Assembly (NCBI RefSeq): GCF_020866965.1
Contig: NZ_JAJATX010000030.1
Coordinates: 1 to 33,458, forward strand
Direction of reading: 5' to 3'
Origin: Microvirga roseola
GTDB lineage: Bacteria > Pseudomonadota > Alphaproteobacteria > Rhizobiales > Beijerinckiaceae
Length of the DNA stretch: 33,458 nucleotides
Shown: positions 1-7,550 of the stretch, piece after piece
How positions within the stretch are numbered: the first letter of the stretch is position 1
Layout: every line of letters begins with the position of its first letter
Notes under the pieces: model-generated
Seen by the model: the letters and a program-made list of their open reading frames with translations, nothing else
Database searches by the model: none
What the model was told of the DNA's origin: nothing
Made by a program: the position numbers and the translations under genes

Positions 1-360
1 CTATCGTGCAGGGCGGGAGGGAGAGCCGTCCATCCCATTAGGTGGATGTTCTTTGCGGCAGGCCCTGTCGAGGCCTCCGTGAGCAACAAGTCCCTCGGTT
101 TCGAGATTCCCACCGAGCGCAAGGGAATGGTCGGGTACGGCAGCGTCGAAGACGTGCTGAACGCCCTGGAATACGCCGTATCCCAATCCGACTACATCGC
201 AGGCGACCGGTTCACGGCGGCAGACGTCTACGTGGGATCGCAGATCGGTTGGGGCATGATGTTCGGAACGCTCGAAAAGCGCCCCGCCTTTGAGGCTTAT
301 TGGCAGCGCATCGCCAGCCGACCGGCCGCCATCCGGCACGGGAGATCGACGATGCCCTGA
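1..360 (+). CDS. Glutathione S-transferase, C-terminal part (5' end outside window; 3' frameshift)
   Basis: The frame is open from base 1 and encodes the all-helical C-terminal domain of a GST. Recognisable pieces are RWMFFAAGPVE, the 'YIAGDRFTAADVYVG' N-capping box region, and a closing helix with AYWQRIASRPA. The N-terminal thioredoxin-like domain lies upstream of the window, so the substrate cannot be judged. Oddity: the frame stops at 358-360, but adding one G near base 337 gives RAREIDDALMPPREAK and a stop at 381-383, a typical ending for this family. A 1-bp deletion, real or an assembly error, is therefore likely. The fold call is secure; the enzymatic role is general glutathione conjugation by family only. 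The next gene converges on it 10 bp after the restored stop. Confidence 0.8.
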   Translation, partial: LSCRAGGRAVHPIRWMFFAAGPVEASVSNKSLGFEIPTERKGMVGYGSVEDVLNALEYAVSQSDYIAGDRFTAADVYVGSQIGWGMMFGTLEKRPAFEAYWQRIASRPAAIRHGRSTMP

Positions 361-392
361 TGCCGCCCCGGGAAGCGAAATAGCTCCGAGGT

Positions 393-830
393 TCACCGGC
401 GATCCGGGATCGAGTACGTCCCCGTCGCATGGCAGACCATGTCCGGACTGCCTTCCGAGAAGATGGACACCTCGCCCACGGCGAGCCTCTTGCCGAGCTT
501 CAGGAGGCGGCAATCGGAGATGAGTGCGCGGTGCTCCGGCTTCCTCAGGAAGTTGAAGTTCAGGCTCGTCGTCACCGCCAGGGCGACCGGGCCGATATGG
601 GCCAGAAGCGTGACGTAGAGGGCGAGATCCGCCAAGGCCATCATGGCGGGCCCCGAAATGGTCCCGCCGGGACGGATGTGGCGCTCATGGTAGTCCATCC
701 GCATCCGCGCTGTACGCGGACCGACCTCCTCCACGAAGTAGGTGCGCCCGCCCATGTGGATCTGCGGGAATTCCCGGTCGAGGAACTCGCTCAGTTCCTC
801 CCGGGTCATGATCGGGTGATGGGATGCCAT
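393..830 (-). CDS. PaaI-family hotdog-fold thioesterase
   Basis: A 145-residue protein with the single hotdog domain of the PaaI/YbgC-like acyl-CoA thioesterases. The central helix region reads RPGGTISGPAMMALADLALY, followed by beta strands around AVTTSLNFNFLRKP. Family members hydrolyse acyl-CoA thioesters, often aromatic or medium-chain, in the cytoplasm as tetramers; the substrate here cannot be told. The start at 830 gives the usual length for the family. The gene is divergent from the CoA-binding protein gene that begins at 882, so the two share a 51-bp promoter region, and it converges on the GST gene. Confidence 0.85.
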   Translation of the reverse strand: MASHHPIMTREELSEFLDREFPQIHMGGRTYFVEEVGPRTARMRMDYHERHIRPGGTISGPAMMALADLALYVTLLAHIGPVALAVTTSLNFNFLRKPEHRALISDCRLLKLGKRLAVGEVSIFSEGSPDMVCHATGTYSIPDRR

Positions 831-881
831 GAATGCCTAAAGCCGATTGAACTGCCCTTCCCTATCCCATACGTTCGTTCC

Positions 882-1406
882 ATGAACCACGACAACTACC
901 CGAACGACTATATCCGCGGCATCCTCAACAGCGTGAAGACCATTGCGCTGGTCGGCGCCTCGCAGAACCCCGCCCGCCCGAGCTGGATTGTCACCAAATA
1001 TCTGCTGGAACGCGGCTACGACGTCGTCCCGGTCAATCCGGGCCTGGCCGGGGGCGAGCTTCTCGGCAAGAAGGTCTATGGTTCGCTGAGTGAGGTGCCG
1101 GGCCCTATCGACATGGTCGAGATCTTCCGCAATTCGGAAGGGGCAGGCCCCATTACCGACGAGGCATTGGCCCTTGATCCGCTGCCCAAGGTCATCTGGA
1201 TGCAGCTCTCCGTCCGCAACGACGAGGCCGCGGCAAGAGCCGAAACGAAGGGTGTCCAGGTCGTGATGGACCGCTGCCCCAAGATCGAATTCGGTCGCCT
1301 CTCCGGCGAGATCTCCTGGCAGGGCGTGAACTCCCGGATGCTAAGCGCCAAGAAACCGGTCCTCTCCGGAAAGGGCTTCCAGAAGCTGGGGCTCAACAGA
1401 CCCTAG
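882..1406 (+). CDS. CoA-binding domain protein (YccU type)
   Basis: A 174-residue Rossmann-fold protein. The beginning TIALVGASQNPARPSW carries the nucleotide-binding glycine turn of the CoA-binding domain seen in succinyl-CoA synthetase alpha. It continues with YDVVPVNPG, VYGSLSEVPGPIDMVEIFR, VIWMQL and VVMDRCPKIE, the usual order in the YccU group. The frame is open much further upstream, but that part is antisense to the thioesterase gene; the ATG at 882 gives the family length and the normal N-terminus (YIRGIL.SVKTIALVGAS). The protein is expected to bind CoA in the cytoplasm; no catalytic function is established for the group. Confidence 0.88.
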   Translation: MNHDNYPNDYIRGILNSVKTIALVGASQNPARPSWIVTKYLLERGYDVVPVNPGLAGGELLGKKVYGSLSEVPGPIDMVEIFRNSEGAGPITDEALALDPLPKVIWMQLSVRNDEAAARAETKGVQVVMDRCPKIEFGRLSGEISWQGVNSRMLSAKKPVLSGKGFQKLGLNRP

Positions 1407-1447
1407 AGGAGCAAGGCAGCAGCCGGATCGTTACCGCAGCGGGCTCC

Positions 1448-1483
1448 TTGACGTAACGAACGTTTCGTTCTTTAAATAGAACG
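1448..1483 (+). promoter_or_regulatory. Promoter of the sulfhydrylase gene with a palindromic operator in the spacer
   Basis: TTGACG at 1448-1453 and TTTAAA at 1471-1476 form a -35/-10 pair with a 17-bp spacer. Inside the spacer is the perfect inverted repeat GAACG-TTT-CGTTC (1458-1470), and a further GAACG half-site follows at 1479-1483. The position, between -35 and -10, fits a repressor site. The layout is seen in the sequence; the regulator is unknown. Confidence 0.5.
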
Positions 1484-1512
1484 ATATTTGTCTTACGAGG
1501 AACGGGCCCAAC

Positions 1513-2796
1513 ATGACCGACCGTCTGCCAGGTTTCAGCACGCTTGCCATTCACGCGGGAGCCGCTCCCGATGCCGCGACCGGCGCCCGGGCGACGCCGA
1601 TCTACCAGACCACATCCTTCGTCTTCGACGACGTGGACCATGCGGCCTCGCTCTTCGGCCTGCAGGCCTTCGGCAACATCTATTCCCGAATCGGCAACCC
1701 GACCTGCGCAGTCCTCGAGGAGCGCGTTGCGGCACTGGAGGGCGGCACCGCCGCGCTGGCCGTGGCCTCGGGCCACGCGGCGGAGTTCCTGACCTTCCAC
1801 ACTCTGCTCCAGCCCGGCGACGAGTTCATCGCAGCCCGGAAACTCTACGGCGGTTCGATCAACCAGTTCAATCACGCCTACAAGAACTTCGGATGGAACG
1901 TGGTCTGGGCCGATTCGGACGATCCGTCCTCCTTCGAGGCCGCCATCACGCCAAGAACTAAGGCGATCTTCGTCGAATCCATCGCCAATCCGGGCGGCGT
2001 GATCGTCGATCTTCAGGCGATCTCCGCCGTCGCCAAGAAGCATCGCATCCCGCTCATCGTCGACAATACGATGGCCTCTCCCTACCTGATCCGCCCCTTC
2101 GAGCATGGCGCGGATATCGTCGTGCACTCGGCGACCAAGTTCCTGGGCGGTCACGGCAACTCGGTCGGCGGCGTCATCGTGGATGGTGGTTCGTTCAACT
2201 TCGCGGGCGATGACCGATACCCGATGCTCTCGAAGCCCCGCCCGGAATACGGCGGGATGGTGCTCGGCGAGACCTTCGGCAATTTCGGCTTCGCCATCGC
2301 CTGCCGCGTGCTCGGCCTGCGCGATCTCGGCCCTGCCCTCTCTCCGTTCAACGCCTTCCTGATCCTCAACGGCATCGAGACCCTGCCGCTGCGCATGCAG
2401 CGCCACTCGGACAATGCGCTGGCTGTGGCGGAGCACCTGGCGGGCCACAGCAAGATCTCCTGGGTCAGCTATCCGGGGCTTCGCTCCGACCGCTACCACA
2501 ACCTCGCCCAGCAATACTGCCCCAAGGGCGCGGGCGCCGTGTTCACCTTCGGCCTCAAGGGCGGCTACGAGGCGGGCGTGAAGCTGGTCTCGAATCTGAA
2601 GCTCTTCTCGCACCTCGCCAATATCGGCGACACCCGCTCCCTGGTGATCCATCCGGCCTCCACCACGCACCGCCAGCTCACAGACGAGCAGAAGACGCAG
2701 GCCGGCGCCGGCCCCGAGGTCGTGCGTCTCTCCATCGGTCTCGAGGACACGCAAGACCTGATTGACGATCTGAACCAGGCCCTGGACGCGGCATAG
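1513..2796 (+). CDS. O-acetylhomoserine sulfhydrylase / Cys-Met metabolism PLP enzyme
   Basis: A 427-residue fold-type I PLP enzyme of the Cys/Met metabolism family, close to O-acetylhomoserine aminocarboxypropyltransferase (MetY). It makes homocysteine directly from O-acetylhomoserine and sulfide in the cytoplasm. Visible motifs are ATPIYQTTSFVFDD at the N-terminus, YSRIGNPT, the cofactor-contacting ASGHAAE and VDNTMASPY, and the PLP lysine K209 in HSATKFLGGHG. The C-terminal domain contains LGDTRSL-like IGDTRSLVIHPASTTH, ending with VRLSIGLED. The full length suits MetY (about 425-430 residues). It is a single gene with its own promoter and a strong terminator. A cystathionine-type activity is less likely given the length and the IGDTRSLVIHP region. 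Confidence 0.88.
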   Translation: MTDRLPGFSTLAIHAGAAPDAATGARATPIYQTTSFVFDDVDHAASLFGLQAFGNIYSRIGNPTCAVLEERVAALEGGTAALAVASGHAAEFLTFHTLLQPGDEFIAARKLYGGSINQFNHAYKNFGWNVVWADSDDPSSFEAAITPRTKAIFVESIANPGGVIVDLQAISAVAKKHRIPLIVDNTMASPYLIRPFEHGADIVVHSATKFLGGHGNSVGGVIVDGGSFNFAGDDRYPMLSKPRPEYGGMVLGETFGNFGFAIACRVLGLRDLGPALSPFNAFLILNGIETLPLRMQRHSDNALAVAEHLAGHSKISWVSYPGLRSDRYHNLAQQYCPKGAGAVFTFGLKGGYEAGVKLVSNLKLFSHLANIGDTRSLVIHPASTTHRQLTDEQKTQAGAGPEVVRLSIGLEDTQDLIDDLNQALDAA

Positions 2797-2820
2797 CCGC
2801 GATCCAGGCCGAAACAGAAA

Positions 2821-2846
2821 AGGGCGGCCTTGAGCCGCCCTTTTTT
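2821..2846 (+). terminator. Rho-independent terminator, probably bidirectional
   Basis: Perfect 8-bp stem AGGGCGGC (2821-2828) / GCCGCCCT (2834-2841) with a CTTGA loop, followed by a T-run. A short A-run precedes it, so it can also end the converging minus-strand ParA-like gene. Confidence 0.85.
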
Positions 2847-2869
2847 GATGAATGGAGAAGCCGGGGGCT

Positions 2870-3541
2870 TTAAGCAGCGCGGGAGCCGGCCTTCTTGTAG
2901 GAATTGTGGATCGCGTTGAGGGAGCGCTCGAGCGCCGTCCAGAGACGTCCGATTTCCTCAGCGCCCTGCGAGGACGGCTCATACTCCCTGGCGCCCTCGC
3001 CCGTCGCGAGCGACAGGGTGAGCTCGGGACGGTGGGTGATCTGGCCGGACCAGACCGGCACCTTGAGAGCGTTCAGGGCGCCGCGGGCATCGGCCACGAC
3101 GGGAGCCTCGGCTTCACCGCGCTTGGGCGGCGCAGCGTTGATGACTGCCGCGTAAGGCTTGCGCAGGTCGCGCGCGATGGCGACGGTGTCCTGGAGCGCT
3201 GCGATATCGAACAGGCTGGCGCGGGTCGGGATGATCACGAGCGTCGCCTGCTTGATCGCCTCGGCGACGATGGCGGATTTGTTCGGGGGCGTGTCGATGA
3301 GCACCCATTCATAACCTTCGCGCTTGGCTTCCTTCACGGCGTCGGCGATGTTGCGCACGTTGTGCTTGAGGCCGAGATGCTCCTGATCGCGGATCTTGTG
3401 CCACAGGGAGAGCGAACCCTGCGGATCGTTGTCGATCAGCAGCGTCGGACGCCCGGGCTGTGCGATATAGCTCGCAAGGTGAGCGGCGAGCGTGCTCTTC
3501 CCTGAGCCACCCTTGCGCGAAGCAAACACCAGCACATTCAT
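2870..3541 (-). CDS. ParA-family ATPase (orphan, MinD/Soj-like)
   Basis: A 223-residue deviant-Walker P-loop ATPase. It has KGGSGKST at residues 10-17 with the signature second lysine, LLIDNDPQGS (Walker A' region), and WVLIDTPP (Walker B). Family members dimerise on ATP and position DNA or protein cargo on the nucleoid. No parB-like partner or parS-like repeat is seen beside it, so it is not an obvious chromosomal parAB pair; small orphan ParAs of this size often position other cargo. A good Shine-Dalgarno (AGGAG) precedes the ATG at 3541. The cargo is unknown. Confidence 0.85.
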   Translation of the reverse strand: MNVLVFASRKGGSGKSTLAAHLASYIAQPGRPTLLIDNDPQGSLSLWHKIRDQEHLGLKHNVRNIADAVKEAKREGYEWVLIDTPPNKSAIVAEAIKQATLVIIPTRASLFDIAALQDTVAIARDLRKPYAAVINAAPPKRGEAEAPVVADARGALNALKVPVWSGQITHRPELTLSLATGEGAREYEPSSQGAEEIGRLWTALERSLNAIHNSYKKAGSRAA

Positions 3542-3910
3542 GCCTGACTCCTCAATAAGCCTGTTCCTACAGCCCGGCGAAAGAGAGCGATTTCGCTCCC
3601 GAACCTGTCTCTCTGTAGCAGAACAGGACCTGATTTCCTATTTCCACTGCTCATCACTCTGTGCATATCCCGGGCGGATAGCAATAAGCACGTAGAAGAA
3701 TTCCCGTTCCTTTGTAATCGACCGCCGGTTATCCGACCGTCATCCATGCCGTCGGGTATTTGCCCGGTTGAGAAACTGAAGCGCCCCGGAAGACGGCTGG
3801 GAGCGAAGCAAAACCAAAGACACGGCTTCAACCAAAGCAGAGCTTCAGCAGCCAGTATAAACGTTTACAGGACGAGGCCGGATCATTCCGATCCCTTGCA
3901 TGAAGACGCC
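3542..3910. other. Non-coding stretch between divergent parA-like and lysE-like genes
   Basis: No convincing gene. It contains the 14-bp palindrome GAGCGATTTCGCTC (3585-3598) just upstream of the ParA-like gene, a looser CCTGT/ACAGG repeat after it, and the TAAACGTTTA palindrome listed separately. It must hold both promoters, but I cannot place clear -35/-10 pairs. Confidence 0.5.
3858..3867. promoter_or_regulatory. TAAACGTTTA palindrome, LacI-family-like operator
   Basis: A perfect 10-bp palindrome with a central CG step, the style of LacI/PurR-family operators. It lies 44 bp upstream of the LysE-family start. No regulator gene lies next to it. Confidence 0.35.
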
Positions 3911-4552
3911 ATGGACATCTCGCTTCTCGCCTCCGCCGTCCTTGCCGGTTTCGTCTACGGAATCACCCCCGGCCCTGGCGTGCTCGCCGTTCTCGGCATC
4001 GGCGCCGACAGGGGGCGAACGGCGGGAGCCGCCTTCCTCTTCGGGCATCTGGCCGGAGACGTGCTGTGGTCGACCCTGGCGCTGATCGCCATCATCGGGG
4101 TGACCACGATCGGCACCTTCGTCTTCGACCTCCTCGGCCTCGTCAGCGGCCTTTATCTCTTCTGGCTCGGCTGGCGGGCCGTTCGGGTGCGGCGGGGCAG
4201 CGACGGTCGGATCGATGCTCCCGTTCGCCGTCCCCTCCTCCACGGCCTGACCTTCGGCATGACAAACCCAAAAGCCTATCCTGTGGCCATCGCCACCCTG
4301 ACGGCCCTGCTCTCGGCCCAGGCCAACGCCCTTACCTGGATCCATCTGCCGGTCCTCGTTCTGGCTTGCACCCTGGGCGGGATGCTGGCCTACGCCATTC
4401 TCGTCATTATCGTCGGCGCCGGGGCCGTTCGTAAGACCTACCGCCGGTACGAGGTGGCGATCACGCGAGCTTCCGGTCTCCTGTTCATTGGATTTGCCTT
4501 GAATGCGTTGTTCCATGCGGTTCCAGGGTTATTCACAGTAAAACGCATCTAG
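3911..4552 (+). CDS. LysE/RhtB-family amino acid exporter
   Basis: A 213-residue inner-membrane protein with about six hydrophobic segments. Near the start is the signature GITPGPGVLAVLGIGADRGRTAGAAF (split here: GITPGPG plus the GADRG..G turn), followed by GHLAGDV. The mid-protein motif GLTFGMTNPKAYPVAIA is typical of the family. Members export amino acids or small metabolites with the proton gradient; the substrate is not predictable. The frame is open to 3746, but the ATG at 3911 gives the standard N-terminus (a short hydrophilic piece and then the first helix). Confidence 0.88.
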   Translation: MDISLLASAVLAGFVYGITPGPGVLAVLGIGADRGRTAGAAFLFGHLAGDVLWSTLALIAIIGVTTIGTFVFDLLGLVSGLYLFWLGWRAVRVRRGSDGRIDAPVRRPLLHGLTFGMTNPKAYPVAIATLTALLSAQANALTWIHLPVLVLACTLGGMLAYAILVIIVGAGAVRKTYRRYEVAITRASGLLFIGFALNALFHAVPGLFTVKRI

Positions 4553-4631
4553 TTTTCTCGCCAAAACCACTCGGAACCTCCTCCGCTCCTCGCCGTTAAG
4601 TCCGCGAATTCACGATCAAGGAGCGAATTCA

Positions 4632-5048
4632 ATGCTGAAGAAGATGATCCTTACCAGCGCCGTTCTTGCCGTTATGGCTCCGGTCGGCGCATTTGCTCAG
4701 TCCGGTGGCGGCGGCGCTGCGGCCGGCGCGGCGACGGGTGCAGCCGGCGGCGCGATTATCGGCGGTCCGGTCGGCGCAGCCGTGGGCGGCGTGACGGGCG
4801 CTATCGTCGGCGGCATCCTCGGCGAGTCCCAGGAGCCCCGCTTCCGCCAGTACGTGGTTCAGCAGGACGTGCCGTCCTACCGCATCGAGCGGGAAGTTCG
4901 CGTCGGCACGACTCTCCCTGAGCAGGAAGTGACCCTCTACGAGGTTCCGGCCGAGTATGGAGCGACCGGCTATCGCTACACGGTCGTCAATGAAGTTCCG
5001 GTTCTCGTCGAGCCCGGCACCCGCCGCATCGTGCAGGTGATCCGCTAA
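4632..5048 (+). CDS. Exported glycine-zipper / DUF1236 protein
   Basis: A 138-residue protein with a cleavable signal peptide (MLKKMILTSAVLAVMAPVGAFA-Q, cut expected after residue 22-23). A glycine/alanine-rich glycine-zipper stretch follows (about 24-65: repeated GAA, GGAIIGG and GAIVGG units). The C-terminal DUF1236 domain has VPSYRIEREVRVGTTLPE, LYEVPAEYG, YRYTVVNEVPVLVEP and TRRIVQVI. The family is common in Hyphomicrobiales envelopes; function unknown. The glycine zipper suggests insertion or self-association at a membrane. A strong AAGGAG lies 7 bp before the ATG and a terminator follows directly. A second DUF1236 gene lies at 32875. Confidence 0.88.
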   Translation: MLKKMILTSAVLAVMAPVGAFAQSGGGGAAAGAATGAAGGAIIGGPVGAAVGGVTGAIVGGILGESQEPRFRQYVVQQDVPSYRIEREVRVGTTLPEQEVTLYEVPAEYGATGYRYTVVNEVPVLVEPGTRRIVQVIR

Positions 5049-5073
5049 AAGCCAAGGTTTCAGGCTTTGTGGA

Positions 5074-5100
5074 GGGCGGCCCTTGAGGCCGCCCTTTTCT
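5074..5100 (+). terminator. Rho-independent terminator after the DUF1236 gene
   Basis: Perfect stem GGGCGGCC (5074-5081) / GGCCGCCC (5087-5094), CTTGA loop, then TTTTCTT. The stop codon of the converging heme A synthase gene lies inside the T-tract. Confidence 0.88.
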
Positions 5101-6170
5101 TATCGGGTGCTCAGGCGCGCATGGGCGACCGTCATGCCGAGGACCGCCATGGCGAAGACCTGATGCGCGAGACCGGCCCAGAGGGGCACCACGAGCAGCA
5201 GCGTCACGATCCCGAGAACCATTTGCGCAAGGGTGAGTCCGGCCACGGCCGTGGCGCGACAGGCGATCTTGGCCCCAGGCACCCTCCGGCGCATGTCCCA
5301 GGCGTGCCAGATCGCGAAGGCGACGATCGCATAGGCTGCCATGCGGTGGTTGAACTGAACGAGCGCGACATTGTCGACGAAGTTCTCGATCCACGGCTGG
5401 ACCACGAAGAGCGCAGAGACCGGCGGGATGAATGCCCCATCCATCAGCGGCCAAGTATTGTAGGTCAGTCCCGCCTTCGAGCCCGCGACAAGGCCGCCGA
5501 GCGCGATCTGGAACAGGATCAGGCCGACCAGAATACGAGGAGCATGTCCGGCAATCTCCGCCGTCTTCTCGGAGGCGCTTCTCTCTTTCAGTCCTGCAGC
5601 CACCCAGACGAGGCAGGCGAGAATGACGCTGGCGACGGTGAGGTGCAGGGCGAGCTTGATGGGAGCGACGGCCACCATGCCGGGCTCCAGCCCGGAGGCC
5701 ACCATGATCCAACCGATGGCGCCCTGAAGCCCGCCCAGGGCCCCGATCCCGAGCAGGGTCAGCGCGAACCGACCCTTGATGACTCCCCTCGCCCAGAACC
5801 AGACCAGCGGCAGGAAGAAGACGAGACCCAGCAACCGGCCGAGCTGCCGGTGCCCCCATTCCCAGGCATAGATGAACTTGAACTCGGAGAGGGTCATGCC
5901 CTTGTTGACGAGTTCGTACTGGGAGATCTGCCGGTACTTCTCGAACTCGGCCAACCACGCCTGCTCGGACAGCGGCGGAATGGCTCCGGTGACGGGCCTC
6001 CACTCGGTGATCGAGAGGCCGGACCCGGTCAGGCGCGTGGCTCCGCCCACCGCCACCATCAGGACGACCAGGGCGGCAAGAAGATAAAGCCAGGACCGGA
6101 CCGCGGTCAGGGATTGCGTCTGAGGAAGGCGCGCCAGCGGCATGCCCTCCGTGGAGGCTGCGACAGCCAT
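5100..6170 (-). CDS. ctaA: Heme A synthase (COX15/CtaA)
   Basis: A 356-residue integral membrane protein that oxidises the C8 methyl of heme O to a formyl group, giving heme A for aa3-type cytochrome oxidase. There are about eight transmembrane helices in two four-helix bundles. The four conserved heme-ligand histidines are visible: H107 (YAWEWGHRQLGR), H176 (IKLALHLTVA), H275 (QFNHRMAAY) and H336 (AGLAHQVFAM). GGATRLTGSGLSITEW, diagnostic for the type 2 COX15 group, is near the start. Two GTG codons lie 6 and 12 bp further upstream; I prefer the ATG at 6170. The partner oxidase genes are not in the window. Product assignment is firm. Confidence 0.93.
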   Translation of the reverse strand: MAVAASTEGMPLARLPQTQSLTAVRSWLYLLAALVVLMVAVGGATRLTGSGLSITEWRPVTGAIPPLSEQAWLAEFEKYRQISQYELVNKGMTLSEFKFIYAWEWGHRQLGRLLGLVFFLPLVWFWARGVIKGRFALTLLGIGALGGLQGAIGWIMVASGLEPGMVAVAPIKLALHLTVASVILACLVWVAAGLKERSASEKTAEIAGHAPRILVGLILFQIALGGLVAGSKAGLTYNTWPLMDGAFIPPVSALFVVQPWIENFVDNVALVQFNHRMAAYAIVAFAIWHAWDMRRRVPGAKIACRATAVAGLTLAQMVLGIVTLLLVVPLWAGLAHQVFAMAVLGMTVAHARLSTR

Positions 6171-6299
6171 GCTCACTCTCACAGTCGATTAGGGCTTGAA
6201 CCCAGGAGATGGCCTGTCACATAGAGGCTGCGCCCGCCGGACGCAATCAATGCCAGTGACGCAGCGGCACGGCGACAGGCTTCAGGAGAGGTGGAGATT

Positions 6300-6509
6300 A
6301 TGGGCATTCGCACGCGCAAGCTGATCGGCACGGTGGTGATGATCGCCTTCATCTGCTTCTACGCGCTCTTCGCGATGGCCGTTGCCGAGGGCCGGATCAC
6401 GGCGGCACCCAAGCTTGTCCAGACGTTCGCCTACATGGTTCTCGGGCTGATCTGGGTCGTACCGCTGATGCCGTTGATCCGCTGGATGGCCAAGCCGGAC
6501 AAGTCCTGA
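6300..6509 (+). CDS. DUF2842 small membrane protein
   Basis: A 69-residue protein with two transmembrane segments (about residues 8-29, VVMIAFICFYALFAMAV, and 41-59, TFAYMVLGLIWVVPLMPL) and a basic N-terminus MGIRTRKLIGT. It ends RWMAKPD, the usual form of DUF2842 in alphaproteobacteria. A GTG at 6291 is in frame, but it touches the AGGAGAG box; the ATG at 6300 has proper spacing. Function unknown. It lies head-to-head with ctaA, sharing a 129-bp upstream region. Confidence 0.82.
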   Translation: MGIRTRKLIGTVVMIAFICFYALFAMAVAEGRITAAPKLVQTFAYMVLGLIWVVPLMPLIRWMAKPDKS

Positions 6510-6530
6510 GCGCGCCAGAGGCGCTGCTGG

Positions 6531-6725
6531 TCAGGCCCCGCCGATCCCTTCGACGACTTTGCCGGTTCCGCTGCAGATCGGGCATGCGGTTGCGCCGATA
6601 CGCCCGCTGCCCTTGCATTCCGGACAGATATTCTCGCCAGCGCCGGGCGTTCCCGGCTCAGCCTGATCGCCGGGGTTGAGCTTCGGTTGGTCGGAGGCGG
6701 CGTGATCGCTCGGATTCTTCGTCAT
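6531..6725 (-). CDS. Small zinc-ribbon-like protein (DnaJ-type CxxCxGxG repeats)
   Basis: A 64-residue protein. Its hydrophilic first half (Asp, Gln, Pro, Gly rich, probably disordered) is followed by CPECKGSGRIGATACPICSG, that is two CxxCxGxG-like knuckles as in the DnaJ zinc centre. It has no J-domain, so it is not a co-chaperone by itself. The four cysteines should bind one zinc ion. It converges on the DUF2842 gene with a 21-bp gap. It may be a small accessory or adaptor protein; function is unknown. Confidence 0.65.
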   Translation of the reverse strand: MTKNPSDHAASDQPKLNPGDQAEPGTPGAGENICPECKGSGRIGATACPICSGTGKVVEGIGGA

Positions 6726-6800
6726 GACGGGACTCGCTGAAGACCTTTCCTCGTCAACGCCTCAGCGGAGTCCCGGTTCTGGGGGCAGCCAAAAGAAAAG

Positions 6801-6823
6801 GGCCCGCTCGAGGCGGGCCTTTT
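6801..6823 (-). terminator. Terminator after the proline-rich exported protein gene
   Basis: Stem GGCCCGC (6801-6807) / GCGGGCC (6813-6819) with a 5-nt loop. On the minus strand it is followed by CTTTTCTTTT, so it ends the gene at 6829-7194; the plus strand also has a T4. Confidence 0.8.
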
Positions 6824-6828
6824 CGGCA

Positions 6829-7194
6829 CTATCCGCAGACCCGGCGGGTGCGGCGTTCCCATCCCCATCCGGGGACCCACTCGCTGTAATGCTCCCTCAC
6901 GCAGCGCTCCACATAGACGGGGCGCGGACGCGGCGGCACGTAGTAGACCGGCGCAGGCTGAACATAGACCGGCGGAGGCGGCGGCGGAGCCACGTAAACC
7001 GGGGCCGGAGCCGCATAGACGGGGGCCTGCGAGGCGGCGATGGCGCCACCGACCGCAAGGCCGCCCAACACGCCGAGGGCCGCAGCCGCACCGGGAGAAA
7101 GACGATCGGCAGCCGCGGCGGGTTGGGCGGCAGCCAGACCGGCCGCCAGCGCCATGGCGGCAGCCGTACCGGAGACGAAACGGAAGACCTTCAT
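6829..7194 (-). CDS. Exported proline/valine/tyrosine-rich protein
   Basis: A 121-residue secreted protein with a signal peptide of about 28 residues ending AAAQPAAAA and then a short glycine/alanine hydrophobic stretch (LGVLGGLAVGGAIAA). A low-complexity region of PVYVAPPPPPPVYVQ-type repeats follows, and a compact C-terminus has CVREHYSEWVPGWGWE and a final VCG. The two late cysteines may form a disulfide. Small proteins with this architecture are common in Methylobacteriaceae and Bradyrhizobiaceae envelopes; function unknown. I use the ATG at 7194 rather than the TTG two codons upstream. Confidence 0.72.
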   Translation of the reverse strand: MKVFRFVSGTAAAMALAAGLAAAQPAAAADRLSPGAAAALGVLGGLAVGGAIAASQAPVYAAPAPVYVAPPPPPPVYVQPAPVYYVPPRPRPVYVERCVREHYSEWVPGWGWERRTRRVCG

Positions 7195-7336
7195 GATCAA
7201 TCACCCGAGCTCATGAGGGAGTGTCCACCTCCCCCTTCTTGCAAAGCTTATATCCGGGCGAACCTCTCCGGAAGTTGAACGGAATGTGGCAAGGGCCGGA
7301 TCACCGCTCCGTTCTCGAAGAATGGTGACCGACAGG
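7195..7336. other. Non-coding gap before the split regulator remnant
   Basis: No gene is seen. It lies between the start of the proline-rich protein gene and the original stop codon (7337-7339) of the split LuxR-type regulator, so it should hold the promoter of the former. Confidence 0.45.
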
Positions 7337-7456
7337 TTAACGTCCGCCGCTTCCTTTCATGGGCGCCATATCGTCTCCGCTCGTCCGCAGGGGGACCGAC
7401 AGCAGGACACGGATCAGATCCGCCTGCCGGTTGGTGCCGGTCTTGCGGAAGAGGTT
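7337..7456 (-). pseudogene. Detached C-terminal end of the REC-PAS-LuxR regulator
   Basis: On the minus strand this encodes NLFRKTGTNRQADLIRVLLSVP followed by a short tail and TAA (here given as NLFRKTGTNRQ plus ADLIRVLLSVP). This is the end of the LuxR-type helix-turn-helix (the last helix after the recognition helix). It has no start of its own. The reading frame joins exactly to HLKNL at 10217-10231 across the direct repeat, giving a continuous HLKNLFRKTGTNRQADLI. It is therefore the severed 3' end of the gene at 10217-11198, separated from it by the 2.76-kb insert. Confidence 0.8.
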
Positions 7457-7457
7457 C
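7451..7457 (+). repeat. Left copy of the 7-bp direct repeat GAGGTTC
   Basis: GAGGTTC here and at 10217-10223 borders the insert. On the minus strand it encodes the shared Asn-Leu codons (AAC CTC) at which the split HTH rejoins. It could be a target-site duplication or the microhomology of an illegitimate insertion. Confidence 0.6.
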
Positions 7458-7550
7458 GAGAGACGGAAAGCAGGATACTCTAAGCGGGAACCCCTTCGAA
7501 CCGTAACCGTTATCCCGAGCTTTGCTTTTTTGGCCGGTTCGGGAGCACGC

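Noticed and set aside
1393..2982. Long open frames antisense to the sulfhydrylase, lon, clpX, tig, glnA, ctaA and the repair enzyme
   Set aside because: They run exactly opposite well-recognised genes, have biased Arg/Gly/Leu/His-rich compositions typical of GC-rich shadow frames, and match no family.
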